DNA of 64,000 nucleotides from positions 558,001 to 622,000 of the forward strand of contig OZ218963.1 of assembly GCA_965112735.1 (NCBI GenBank), written 5' to 3'. This stretch comes from Phaeosaccion multiseriatum (lineage: Eukaryota > Ochrophyta, other classes). This document shows, in pieces, positions 1-8,817 of this stretch; the stretch's first letter is position 1; each line of letters begins with the position of its first letter. Both the position numbers and the translations under genes were made by a program. Under the pieces are notes generated by a model. The model saw nothing but the letters and a program-made list of their open reading frames with translations, made no database searches and had not been told where the DNA came from.

Positions 1-496
1 GGTGGATCTATGCCTGTTTGTCAGCCCTTCGCGGGCTTGCATCCACAGTGGCCCAACATGTTCTCGTCCAGACCCTCACAGCTCTCAGTCTTGGTGGCTC
101 TGTCTATGCTCGTGAGCTGTGAGGCGCTGAACATGGCCCAGCGACTGTATACGTGGCACTTTGGTGTATACTCCTCCCTCTGCCCTTCCTCACTCCCTCA
201 CTCCCTCTCTCCTTCCCTCCCTCCCCTCCCTGTCTCTCCTCCTCCCACCTCTTTCTTCGGCCCCATCCCTACGCCCTCCTCCACCCCCCCACAACCACAC
301 ACCCCCTCACCCGCTTTACCGAATTCATCTTAACACACCCCACACCCGCTGCGCGCGCCGCACAATTCCCTCTCCCTCTCTATCTATCTATGCCTCTCTC
401 TCTCTCTCGTTGTCTCTCTCTCCCTCTCTCGTACTACCTCTCGCTCTCTCCGTACCTCCCTCCCTTCCCCCCTCGTTCGCTCTCTCTCTCACTCAG
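1..496. other. Unassigned start of window, mostly intron upstream of the first visible GRP94 exon
   Basis: Positions 160-496 are a pyrimidine-rich tract (CCCT, TCTC) ending in a good 3' splice site, CTCACTCAG, so this is most likely intron. The first 150 bases could hold an exon, but the expected GRP94 sequence just before the first visible exon (the conserved FAFQAE segment) is not there. The exons for the signal peptide and the start of the ATPase domain must lie upstream. Confidence 0.5.
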
Positions 497-1111
497 GTGA
501 ACCGACTGATGGACATCATCATCAACTCCCTCTACAAAAACAAGGAAATCTTCTTGAGGGAACTCATCTCCAACGCCAGCGACGCCCTCGATAAGATCCG
601 CTTCCTCTCTGTGCAGGACAAAGATCTGCTTGGCGACACACGCGAACTTCGGATTCGAATCAAGGCAGATGCTGCGGCCCGTACCCTCACCATCAGTGAT
701 ACTGGAGTGGGTATGACGAGGGCCGACCTCATTGCCAACTTGGGAACCGTGGCCAAGTCAGGTAAGGGATGGCGGTGGATGGAAGGGGAGAGGGAGGGAG
801 GAAAGGGGGGAACTGAGTGGAGTGGAGTGAGTGGGTCAGGAGGAGGAGGAGGAGGAGGAGGAGGAGGAGGAGGAAGAAGAGGAGGATGGCAGGACCATAC
901 CTTACTGTCCTCACCTACTCACACCCCTCATCACTCCGCTCACGCACCCCTTCAACCCCCCACCTCCCCGCGCCTCCTCCCTCCTCCCTCCTCTTCCTCC
1001 TCCTCCTCCCTCCTCTTCCTCCTCCTCCTCCCTCCTCCTCCTCCTCCTCCTCCTCCTCCCTCCTCCTCCTCCTCCTCCTCCTCCTCCTCCTCCCTCCTCC
1101 TCCTCCTCCTC

Positions 1112-1146
<35 letters not shown>

Positions 1147-1161
1147 CTTCTCCTCCTCCTC

Positions 1162-1196
<35 letters not shown>

Positions 1197-4100
1197 TCCT
1201 CCTCCTCCTCCTCCTCCTCCTCCTCCTCCTCCCCCTCCTCCTCCTCCTCCTCCTACCCCACTTCACAGGGACCTCAAACTTTGTCGAGGCCCTTACCGAG
1301 GGCGGCGACCTCTCCCTCATTGGACAGTTCGGGGTAGGCTTTTACTCCATCTACCTCGTGGCGGACAAGGTTCAGGTCAGTTTCCAGTTTGGATTTGTGC
1401 AGTGCAGGTCAGGTTCTTACTGTGTAAGTTTTTAGTTTCAGTGTCACAGGCTGAAAGCTCTCGCTTGCGGTGTTTACGGCTCACCAGTTATGCCTTGTCA
1501 GCTTACCTTTTTTATTCATTTTTGATTCATTTGTCATCCATCCCGTGTCGAATGTGTCGATCGATCTCAAATGTGTATATTATGTCGATGTATGTCGAAA
1601 TCGATAAAAAAAAAAAAAAAAAAACGATTCCGTGTACGCAGGTTATCTCCAAGAACAACGCTGACGACCAGTATGTTTGGGAGTCCACGGCTGACTCCCA
1701 ATTCACTGTCAGCAAGGACCCCCGGGGAAACACCCTCGGCAGGGGCACAGACATTGTGCTGCACTTGAAGGAGGACGCCGGTGAGGGGATGGCAGTGGAT
1801 GGGGTGAGGGGGGTTGGGAAGTAGTGGATGGCCGTGGATGGCAGTGGATGGGCAGTGGATGGCAGTGGATGGCAGTGGATGGGCAGTTGGCAATGGGTGG
1901 ATGGTCAGGACAGTGGGTGGGTGTCAGGACAGAGGGTGGGTGTCAGGACAGAGGGTGAGGGGAGTGGTTGCGTGCTTGGGAGGGTGGATGGGGAGCACTT
2001 GCACTTGTAGAGGAATAATACGGGCATATGGGCATGGACTGGGGCAGCCGGGAGAAGTGGGCTTCGCTAACAAACAACTGAATCTCCTCTCTGCCTCCAT
2101 CTCTAACCCTCCCTCCCTCCCTCCCTCCCCCCCTCCCTCCCTCCCATCCTCTCTCCCTGCTTCCCTCCCTCCCTCCCTCCCTCCCTCCCTGCTTCCCTCC
2201 CTCCTTCCCTCCCTCCCTCCCTCCTTCCCTCCCTCCCTCCCTCCCTCCCTCCCTCCCTCCCTCCCTCCCTTCCTCCCTCCCTCCCTCCCCATCCACTGCC
2301 ATCCATACCCATCCATCTGCAGGAGAGTTCCTTGAGAAAGCCACACTGGAGGGGCTTGTGAACCGTTACAGCGAATTCATTGCCTTCCCCATTTACAACT
2401 GGGAGGAGAGCACAGTGCAAGTGGCCGTGGAGGAGGAGGAGGAGGAAGGGGAGGAAGTGGAAGACCTTGACGCGGAGGGGGGGGGGGCTGGGGCGGAGGG
2501 GGACGAGGGTGGTGACGATGAGGACGAGGAGGAGGAGGAGGAGGAAGAGGAGGAGGAGGAGGAAGTGCAGATGAAGTCCGTAAAGGTAGGGAAGGAAAAG
2601 GGCCTTGTCTCTCCGTGTTGTCTGTGGCGTTGGGCTACACATGAGGCTTCTTCTTCTTCTTCTTCTTCTTCTTCTTCTTCTTCTTCTTCTTCTTCTTCTT
2701 CTTCTTCTTCTTCTTCTTCTTCGTCTTCTTCTTTCTTCCAACTCCTCCTCCTCCCTTTCCCTCTTCTCTTCCCCTTTCTTGGCGAAACATCCCAAAAAAG
2801 GTGTGGGACTGGAGAAAAGTCAACAACAATCAGGCTCTGTGGGCGCGTGACAAGAGCGAGATTGACGATGACAGTTACAAGGCGTTTTACAAGAGTATGA
2901 CCAAAGACTATGCGGACCCGGCCACGTGGATACACTTTAAGGCGGAGGGGGAGGTGGAGTTCAAGGCAAGTTGGTGATACAGCAGGAGGGAGGAGGGGGA
3001 GGAGGGGGAGAGGAGGAGGAGGAGGAGGAGGAGGAGGGGGAGGAAGGGAGGGGAAGGAGGGAGAGGAGCGTTTTGCCACACGAAGAACATTCTCCCACTG
3101 GGACTTTTTTTACGTCAGCCCTGCCCTGCCTGCCCTGTCTAACCCTTCCTTGAAACTGGAACTGAAACTGTGCTGCCACAGTCCATCCTGTTTATCCCTA
3201 GCGTGGCTCCGAGCGACATGGGCGACAAGTACTACGACAAGTTTGCAGGACTGAAGCTCTACGTGCGGAAGGTGGGCAGCGAGGGAGGGAGGGGAGGGAG
3301 GGGAGGGAGGGGAGGGAGGGAGGGATGGGAGTGATAGGGTGAGTGAGTGGAGCGAGGGGGTGAGTGAGTGAGGAGTGAGTGAGGGAGTGAGGGAGGGAGT
3401 GAGGGAGTGTGTGGTGTAGGGATGGCTATGGCACACAGAGAGAGGGTGGGGGGAGGGGGAGGGGGAGAGAAAAGGAGAACAGAAAGGGAGAGAGGGAGAG
3501 AGAGGGCGACGAGAGCAGCAGAAACCAGAACCAGCTTCTGAGCACGAAAACAGCAGAACAAGCTTCTGGCTAGGCCCTTTACTGACCTCCGACCACGCTC
3601 CCTCCTTCCCCCTCCACCTCCTCCTTCTCCTCCTTCTCCTTCCCCTCCTGCTCCTCCTCCTCCCCCTCCTCCTCCTCCTCCTCCTCCTCCTCCTCCTCCT
3701 CCTCCTCTTCCTCCCCCTCCTCCCTCTCCTTCTCTTACAAAAACACGTAACCCCCTCCCCACACACACACGCACCCACACCCACACACACGTTGGTGCTA
3801 CGCACTCACAGGTGCTAATCACGGACGAGTTCGAGGATTTCCTGCCCAGGCACTTCAACTTCATCAAGGGAGTGGTGGACAGTGACGACTTGCCCCTCAA
3901 CGTGTCCAGGGAAACGTTACAGCACAACAAGGTCAGTCAGTTGTTGCAGTTGCAGTTGCAGTTGCGGATGAGTTGCGAATGGAGAAGGAGTGTTGTGAAT
4001 TGTATTAGATGCACGTTGTCGGCATGGTACCAAGCGAGCGAGCGAGAGAGAGGAAAAGGGGGGTAATCAATTCTGAAACTGCAACTGTACCTGTCGGAAC

Positions 4101-4366
4101 TGAAATGAACAGGTGCTGAAGGTGATGGCCAAGAAGCTTGTCCGCAAGACTCTCGAAATGCTCAAGAAGCTCTCCACAGAGGTAAGCCATGAGTGATTAA
4201 GTCACTGAGGGCAGTAAGGCATGAGTGATGATGTCAATGATGGCAGTAAGTCATGAGTGATTATGTCAATGATGGCAGTAGAGACTCTACTCTCCGCACA
4301 GAGAGGAAGGAGGATGCCAGTTTGCCGCCGTGAAGCGCATCATCATCATCATCATCATCATCATCC

Positions 4367-4405
<39 letters not shown>

Positions 4406-7220
4406 CATCATCATCATCATCACCATCATCATTATCATCATCGTCATCATCACCATCATCATCATTATTATCATCACTATCAGCATGATCATCATCATCA
4501 GCATCCCTTTCGTTGACTTATCATCACTTTCATTGATCCCTTTCACTCACTCCATCGTGTATACACCCAAACAGGAGCCCGAGGTGGACGAGGTGACAGG
4601 AGAGGCCAAGGAGCATCCTTACGTAAGTTTCTGGAACAACTTCGGCCGATCCATCAAGATGGGCGTCATCGAGGACAAGGCCAACAGGAGCAAGCTCACT
4701 AAGCTGCTTAGGTAAGGGGGTGGGTGGGTTGTAAGTCAATGGGTGGGTGGGTTGTAAGTTCAATGGGTGATTGCGTGGGTGGGTCGGTAGTACGTCGTTG
4801 AGGACAAAGGCCAACGGGACCAAGATCATCAAGCTGCTCACAGGAAGGGGTTGATGGTTTTGGGTCCGCTTCCCCTCCTGCCCAATACCCGTATGTATGC
4901 CTTTTCCTGTCCTCCTTCTGACACACGTTCAGCACAAGCTGAGTCGTCTTGCCTGGCTTCTTGCCTGCCCATATGCCTGCATGACGGCCTGTCTATGTCT
5001 ACCTGTCTACCTGTCTACCTGTCTACCTGTCTACCTGTCTACCTGTCTACCTGTCTACCTGTCTAATCCCCCCGCCCCCCGCCATATGCGTACCTGCCTG
5101 CCCTTTCCTGCCCATACGCCTCCTCCTCCTCCTCCTCCTCCTCCTCCTCCTCCTCCTCCTTCTCCTCCTCCTGCTCCTTCTCCTCCTCCTCCTCTTCCTC
5201 CTCTTCCTCCTCCTCCTCCTCCTCCTCCTCCTCCCGCTCTCTACACTAGATACACGTCCAGCAAGAGCGAAGGTGCCCTCGTCAGCTTCGATGATTACAT
5301 TGAGCGAATGCCCGAGTGGCAGACCGACATCTACTACATGGCAGGGGAGAACGAGGTGAGGGAGAGAGGGAGGGAGAGAGGGAGGGAGGGAGGGAGAAAA
5401 TGCTTGAGTACTCTTTACTTTTGTACGGTGCTCAATCAGAAGCGGAGACCCCATCCCTCTCTAACGATGTATTTCCTCGCCCCGTCTCTGCTCTTGATTG
5501 CCATCCATCCACTGCCATCCCTAGGCTGCCCTGGATAAGAGCCCCTTTATGGAGAAGATGAAGGCCAAGGGGGTGGAGGTGAGAGGCGTGGCAGAGGCTT
5601 GGGTTGGGAGTACCAGTTGGTGATACAGAGTGAGGCAGGGAGGGAGGGAGGGAGAGAGGGAGGGAGGGAGGGAGGGAGGGAGGGAGGGAGGGAGGGAGAG
5701 AGGGAGGGAGGGAGAGAGGGAGAGAGGAGGGAGGAGGGAGGGAGGGGGTGGGGGAGGGAGGGAGGGAGGGAGGGAGGGAGGAAGGGAGGGAGGGAGGAGG
5801 CAGGGGGTGGGGGAGGGAGGGATAGAGGGAGGAGGGGGGGTGGGGGAGGGAGGGAGGGTTGGAGGTGAGGTTGCGTGGATGGAGTGGATGGTTGAATAGT
5901 TGAGTGGTTGGTTCTCTCTGTGCACACTTACGTCAGCAAGACGCGTGTGAGTGTCATGTTTGTTTGTCCGTTTAATACCTCTGATGTACGCTCGCTCCCT
6001 CCCTCCCCCCCCCTTCTCCTCCACCCCCTCCCTTCTCCTCCAACCCTCCCTCTCCTCTCTCTCCTTCATCCTCTCCTCCCTCTCCCTCCCTCCCTCCCTC
6101 CCTCCCTCCCTGTGTCACCAATAGGTTCTGTACCTTGTCGACGCTGTGGATGAATACACCACGCAGCACGTGACGGAGTATGAGGAGCACAAGCTTGTCA
6201 GCGTGACCAAGGAGGGCTTGTCGCTGGGGGATGAGGACCAGGGGCTTGTGAAGCGGAGAGAGAAGCACTACAAGAGCATGTACAAGCCTCTGACGGGTTA
6301 CCTCAAGAAGGTACACGAGAGAAAGGGAGAGAGAAGGGGCTAGAGATGGACATGGGTTTGTGCAGCTTCATGGAAGGGGAGAGATGGAGCCCTCCCCCCT
6401 CCCATCCCTCCCTCCCCCCATCTACTGCCATCCATCCCTCCCTCCCTTCACTCCCCCAACACTTCCACTCCCCCATTCCTTCACCCCCACTCCGTTCACC
6501 CCCCTCCCTGCCCGTCGCTCCTTCCCCCTCCCTCTCCTCCCTCCCTCCCTCCCTCCCCTCCCTCCCTCCCTCCCCTCCCTCCCTCCCTCCCTCCCTCCCT
6601 CCCTCCCCCCATCTACTGCCATCCATCCCTCCCTCCCCTCAGCTGTACGGGTCGAAGGTCAGCAAGGTCATCACCTCTGAACGAGTGGACACTGCCCCTT
6701 CTGTGATTGTGACGGGGCAGCACAGTTACAGCGCCAACATGGAGCGGATCATGAAGGCTCAAGTGTTCGGGGACAGCAAGGTGGGTTGTGAGTGATGGAT
6801 GCATGTATCGATGGATGGATGGATGGATGGATGGATAGTAACGAAGTTATGTGTCGATAGATGGATGGATGGATATTAACGAAGTTGAACTTGAGCTGGA
6901 ACACTTTGAATTTGTCTTGAACTTGCAGGGGATGGAGTGCAAGTTGAAGTTGAGATAGATATACGCATGTATGGATTGAAGGATATATTAACGAGCACTT
7001 CCCTGAATTGTGTTGAACTTGCAGGGGATGGAGTACATGTTCTCTGGCAAGACGATGGAGCTCAACCCAAGGCACCCCATTGTGGCGGAGCTGCTCAGCA
7101 AGGTCAGTAAGATGGTAATGGATGGTGTGTGTCAGCAGGATGGGAATGTCCTTACTCTCATCCTCGTCCTTACCCTCACCCCTCACCCTCACCCTCACCC
7201 TCACCCCTCACCCTCATCCT

Positions 7221-7253
<33 letters not shown>

Positions 7254-7278
7254 CCGCACCCTCACCCCTCACCCTCAC

Positions 7279-7315
<37 letters not shown>

Positions 7316-7373
7316 CCCTCACCCTCACCCTCACCCTCAGCCCTCACCCCTCACCATCACTCCTCACCCTCAC

Positions 7374-7405
<32 letters not shown>

Positions 7406-8173
7406 GACACTGCCCCACCACTGACTCTCTGCTTCAGGTGGAGGAGGAAGGTCTGGAGGGCACGGAGGAGGAGGGATCCGACCCCAGCACCGCTGCCGGG
7501 AAGGTAAGATTACATAAGACTACTTGAGATTACATAAGGTTGCATGAGCGTGTTTGTAGATCCATGTGAAGGAAGGGCGACCAGACGAAGGGCAGCTTCC
7601 ATCTACCCCATACCCTATACCCCATACCCCATACCCTATGCCCCATACCCCATACCCCATACCCCATACCCTACACCCGACATACCCCATACCCCATACC
7701 CTACTCCCGACATACCCCATACCCCATACCCTACACCCGACATACCCCATACCCGATACCCTGTACCCACTACCCCCCTTTACCCCATACCCTCACCTCA
7801 CCTTCATCCCCCCCCCCCCCCCCCCCCCCCGTATACTCCCTCCCCAATCACACGACTGTAACGGCTACAATCATAACTTGTCATCGTCGACACAACATAA
7901 CATAATTCACAGGTGGCAGACATGGCCTGGATGATGTACGACACCTCCATGGCGGCGAGCGGTTTCACCATTGACGCCAACGACGGTTTCTCAGACCGAA
8001 TGTTCCGCTCCATGGGGCACAACTTGGGTATCGCAAGCCCGATGGAGCTAATGGCTGAGCCAGACTTGCCGGAGGAAGAGGAGGAGGAGGACGAGGTGGG
8101 GGGAGGGTTTGGTGATATGCCTCTTGATTTGGATGATCTCGACCTTGACGGAGATGGGGGGGAAGAGCTCTGA
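497..8173 (+). CDS. HSP90B1: Endoplasmin (GRP94), ER-resident HSP90 chaperone, 5' end outside window
   Basis: ATP-dependent chaperone that folds secretory and membrane proteins in the ER lumen. Exons: 497-761, 1269-1375, 1642-1780, 2323-2585, 2801-2965, 3182-3271, 3812-3931, 4113-4181, 4575-4711, 5250-5355, 5525-5578, 6125-6310, 6643-6780, 7025-7102, 7438-7503, 7913-8173; phases agree throughout and give 747 residues. The N-terminal GHKL ATPase motifs are clear: [16 protein letters not shown] with the catalytic Glu and Asn, SDTGVGM and GQFGVGFYS. The middle domain has the WDW opening, [16 protein letters not shown] and the client-loop motif [10 protein letters not shown]. The segment [17 protein letters not shown] and the acidic linker (about 2430-2570, nearly all Asp/Glu/Gly) mark the ER paralogue rather than cytosolic HSP90, which would end in MEEVD. 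The protein ends in GGEEL, not canonical KDEL/HDEL. The intron at 2966-3181 has a GC donor. The signal peptide exon lies upstream of the window. Confidence 0.95.
762..1268 (+). repeat. GRP94 intron with (GGA)n then (CTC)n tracts
   Basis: A (GGA)n run near 839-873 is followed by about 270 bases of (CTC)n broken by C runs (985-1254). The two tracts are complementary, so the intron RNA could fold into a long hairpin. The donor side carries GATGGCGGTGGATGG (768-782), a copy of the second dispersed motif. Confidence 0.85.
1781..2322 (+). repeat. GRP94 intron with the GATGGCAGTGGATGG motif at both ends
   Basis: The intron opens with GATGGCAGTGGATGG at 1788-1802, and about five further copies or near-copies follow to 1895. 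It closes with CCATCCACTGCCATCC at 2289-2304, the reverse complement, 18 bases before the 3' splice site. A (CCCT)n tract fills 2105-2288. The arrangement is a terminal inverted repeat. Confidence 0.8.
2647..2731 (+). repeat. (CTT)n microsatellite in GRP94 intron
   Basis: A nearly perfect run of about 25 CTT units lies in the short intron 2586-2800, directly before the exon that begins VWDWRK. Confidence 0.9.
2970..2982 (+). repeat. GTTGGTGATACAG motif at a GC donor
   Basis: The motif begins 4 bases after the start of the GC-AG intron 2966-3181 and overlaps the end of the donor consensus (GCAAGT then TGGTGATACAG). It is in the donor-side orientation and is followed by GGAGG-rich sequence. 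Confidence 0.8.
3272..3811 (+). repeat. GRP94 intron with (GGGA)n and (CTC)n tracts
   Basis: Purine-rich GGGAGGG and GAGTGAG repeats (3280-3500) precede a (CTC)n tract (3598-3735), then short CA repeats and the 3' splice site. A non-repeated stretch around 3515-3595 shows no coding signal. Confidence 0.8.
4336..4500 (+). repeat. (ATC)n microsatellite in GRP94 intron
   Basis: About 165 bases of CAT/ATC repeats with scattered substitutions lie in intron 4182-4574. The rest of that intron has short GTCAATGATGGCAGTAAG repeats (4200-4280) and no coding signal. Confidence 0.9.
4712..5249 (+). repeat. GRP94 intron with (CTACCTGT)n and (CTC)n arrays
   Basis: An 8-base CTACCTGT array spans about 4999-5066 and (CTC)n spans 5118-5235. 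Around 4799-4850 there is a degraded copy of the end of the preceding exon (GAGGACAAAGGCCAACGGGA resembling GAGGACAAGGCCAACAGGAG), so part of the exon-intron junction was duplicated downstream. Confidence 0.75.
5579..6124 (+). mobile_element. Candidate full-length introner-like element occupying a GRP94 intron
   Basis: GTTGGTGATACAG lies at 5616-5628, 37 bases into the intron, followed by about 230 bases of GGGA repeats. The other end has about 100 bases of CCCT repeats and then CTGTGTCACCAA at 6110-6121, directly before the TAG 3' splice site. The two ends are inverted copies and their GGGA/CCCT flanks are also complementary. This is the clearest two-ended copy in the window. No coding capacity is seen inside, so it would be non-autonomous. 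Confidence 0.5.
6311..6642 (+). repeat. GRP94 intron with (CCCT)n and second-motif copies
   Basis: Two copies of CATCTACTGCCATCCATCC (near 6418-6436 and 6610-6628) bracket a CCCT-rich tract. The second copy is about 14 bases before the 3' splice site. Confidence 0.7.
6926..6947 (+). repeat. Decoy copy of a GRP94 3' splice site
   Basis: The intron 6781-7024 contains GAACTTGCAGGGGATGGAGT twice. The copy starting near 7015 is the real splice acceptor and start of the exon; the earlier copy near 6919 continues differently after TGGAGT and is a decoy. GATG repeats surround it. Confidence 0.7.
7103..7437 (+). repeat. GRP94 intron with (CACCCT)n array
   Basis: About 230 bases of CACCCT/CCTCAC hexamers (7165-7405) fill the intron. 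The same hexamer makes the much larger array at 33300-34040. Confidence 0.9.
7504..7912 (+). repeat. GRP94 last intron with (CATACCC)n array
   Basis: Positions 7598-7795 carry CATACCCC units organised in a longer period that includes CTACACCCGA and CTACTCCCGA. A C run of about 20 bases follows at 7810-7830. Confidence 0.85.
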
Positions 8174-8817
8174 GCGTTGGAGGCTCCTCACCTCTTTTTC
8201 CTCTCAGTCTCCCTCATCTGAGGTCATCTGAGAGCATATCGGTCATCTGAGAGCCTATCGGTCATCTGAGAGCATGTCGGCCCCGACGGCCCCGCCCTCT
8301 CCCCTCTGAGCTCTCTCTCTCTCACTTGTCACTTTGTCATGTCTGTGCTCTGTGTTGCCATTTGTGAGGTCCAAGGTGCTACTCACGGCATGGTACTTAG
8401 TATTACGTAACAATTGTCTTGGGGGTGCCATGCACATCGTATGTATCTGAAGATGAAGGAATGGATGAAGGAATGAATGAAGGAATGAATGAAGGGTCAA
8501 TCCAAATGAACATTTTGAGTGTCTCCCGGCCTTTCCTTCGCTCGGCTTAAAACTTGGCTTTTGACTGGCCCGTTTGTCCTCAACCCACTGCTTCTCCTTC
8601 TCTTTCCGGTCCGACTCCACCTACATACTCAATGCTGTCCAAGTGCGACGATGGCGGGTGTGGCTGCGGGTGGCTGCGTGGTGCTGCTGCTGCTTAGATA
8701 CCCAAAGACAACAAACACCTTCACCTTTGTTGCCGTATCACCAACTGCTGTGTCACGAATTGCTTTTGCCATTTGGTCACCAACTAAGCCCCAAGTGCTT
8801 CCTCCGTTCCACCGTAC
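8174..8817. other. Intergenic, tail-to-tail between GRP94 and SARNP
   Basis: This stretch holds the 3' UTRs of two convergent genes. It has three copies of TCATCTGAGAGC (8220-8275) and short GAATGAAGGAAT repeats near 8456-8500. CGTATCACCAAC (8735-8746) and GGTCACCAACT (8774-8784) are copies of the dispersed motif, close to the SARNP stop codon. No gene is seen here. Confidence 0.6.

Noticed and set aside
58-150. A stretch starting at an ATG that reads like a signal peptide (LSVLVALSMLVSCEA) on the + strand
   Set aside because: It does not lead into the GRP94 sequence expected before the exon at 497, and no donor gives a convincing join; it may be chance.
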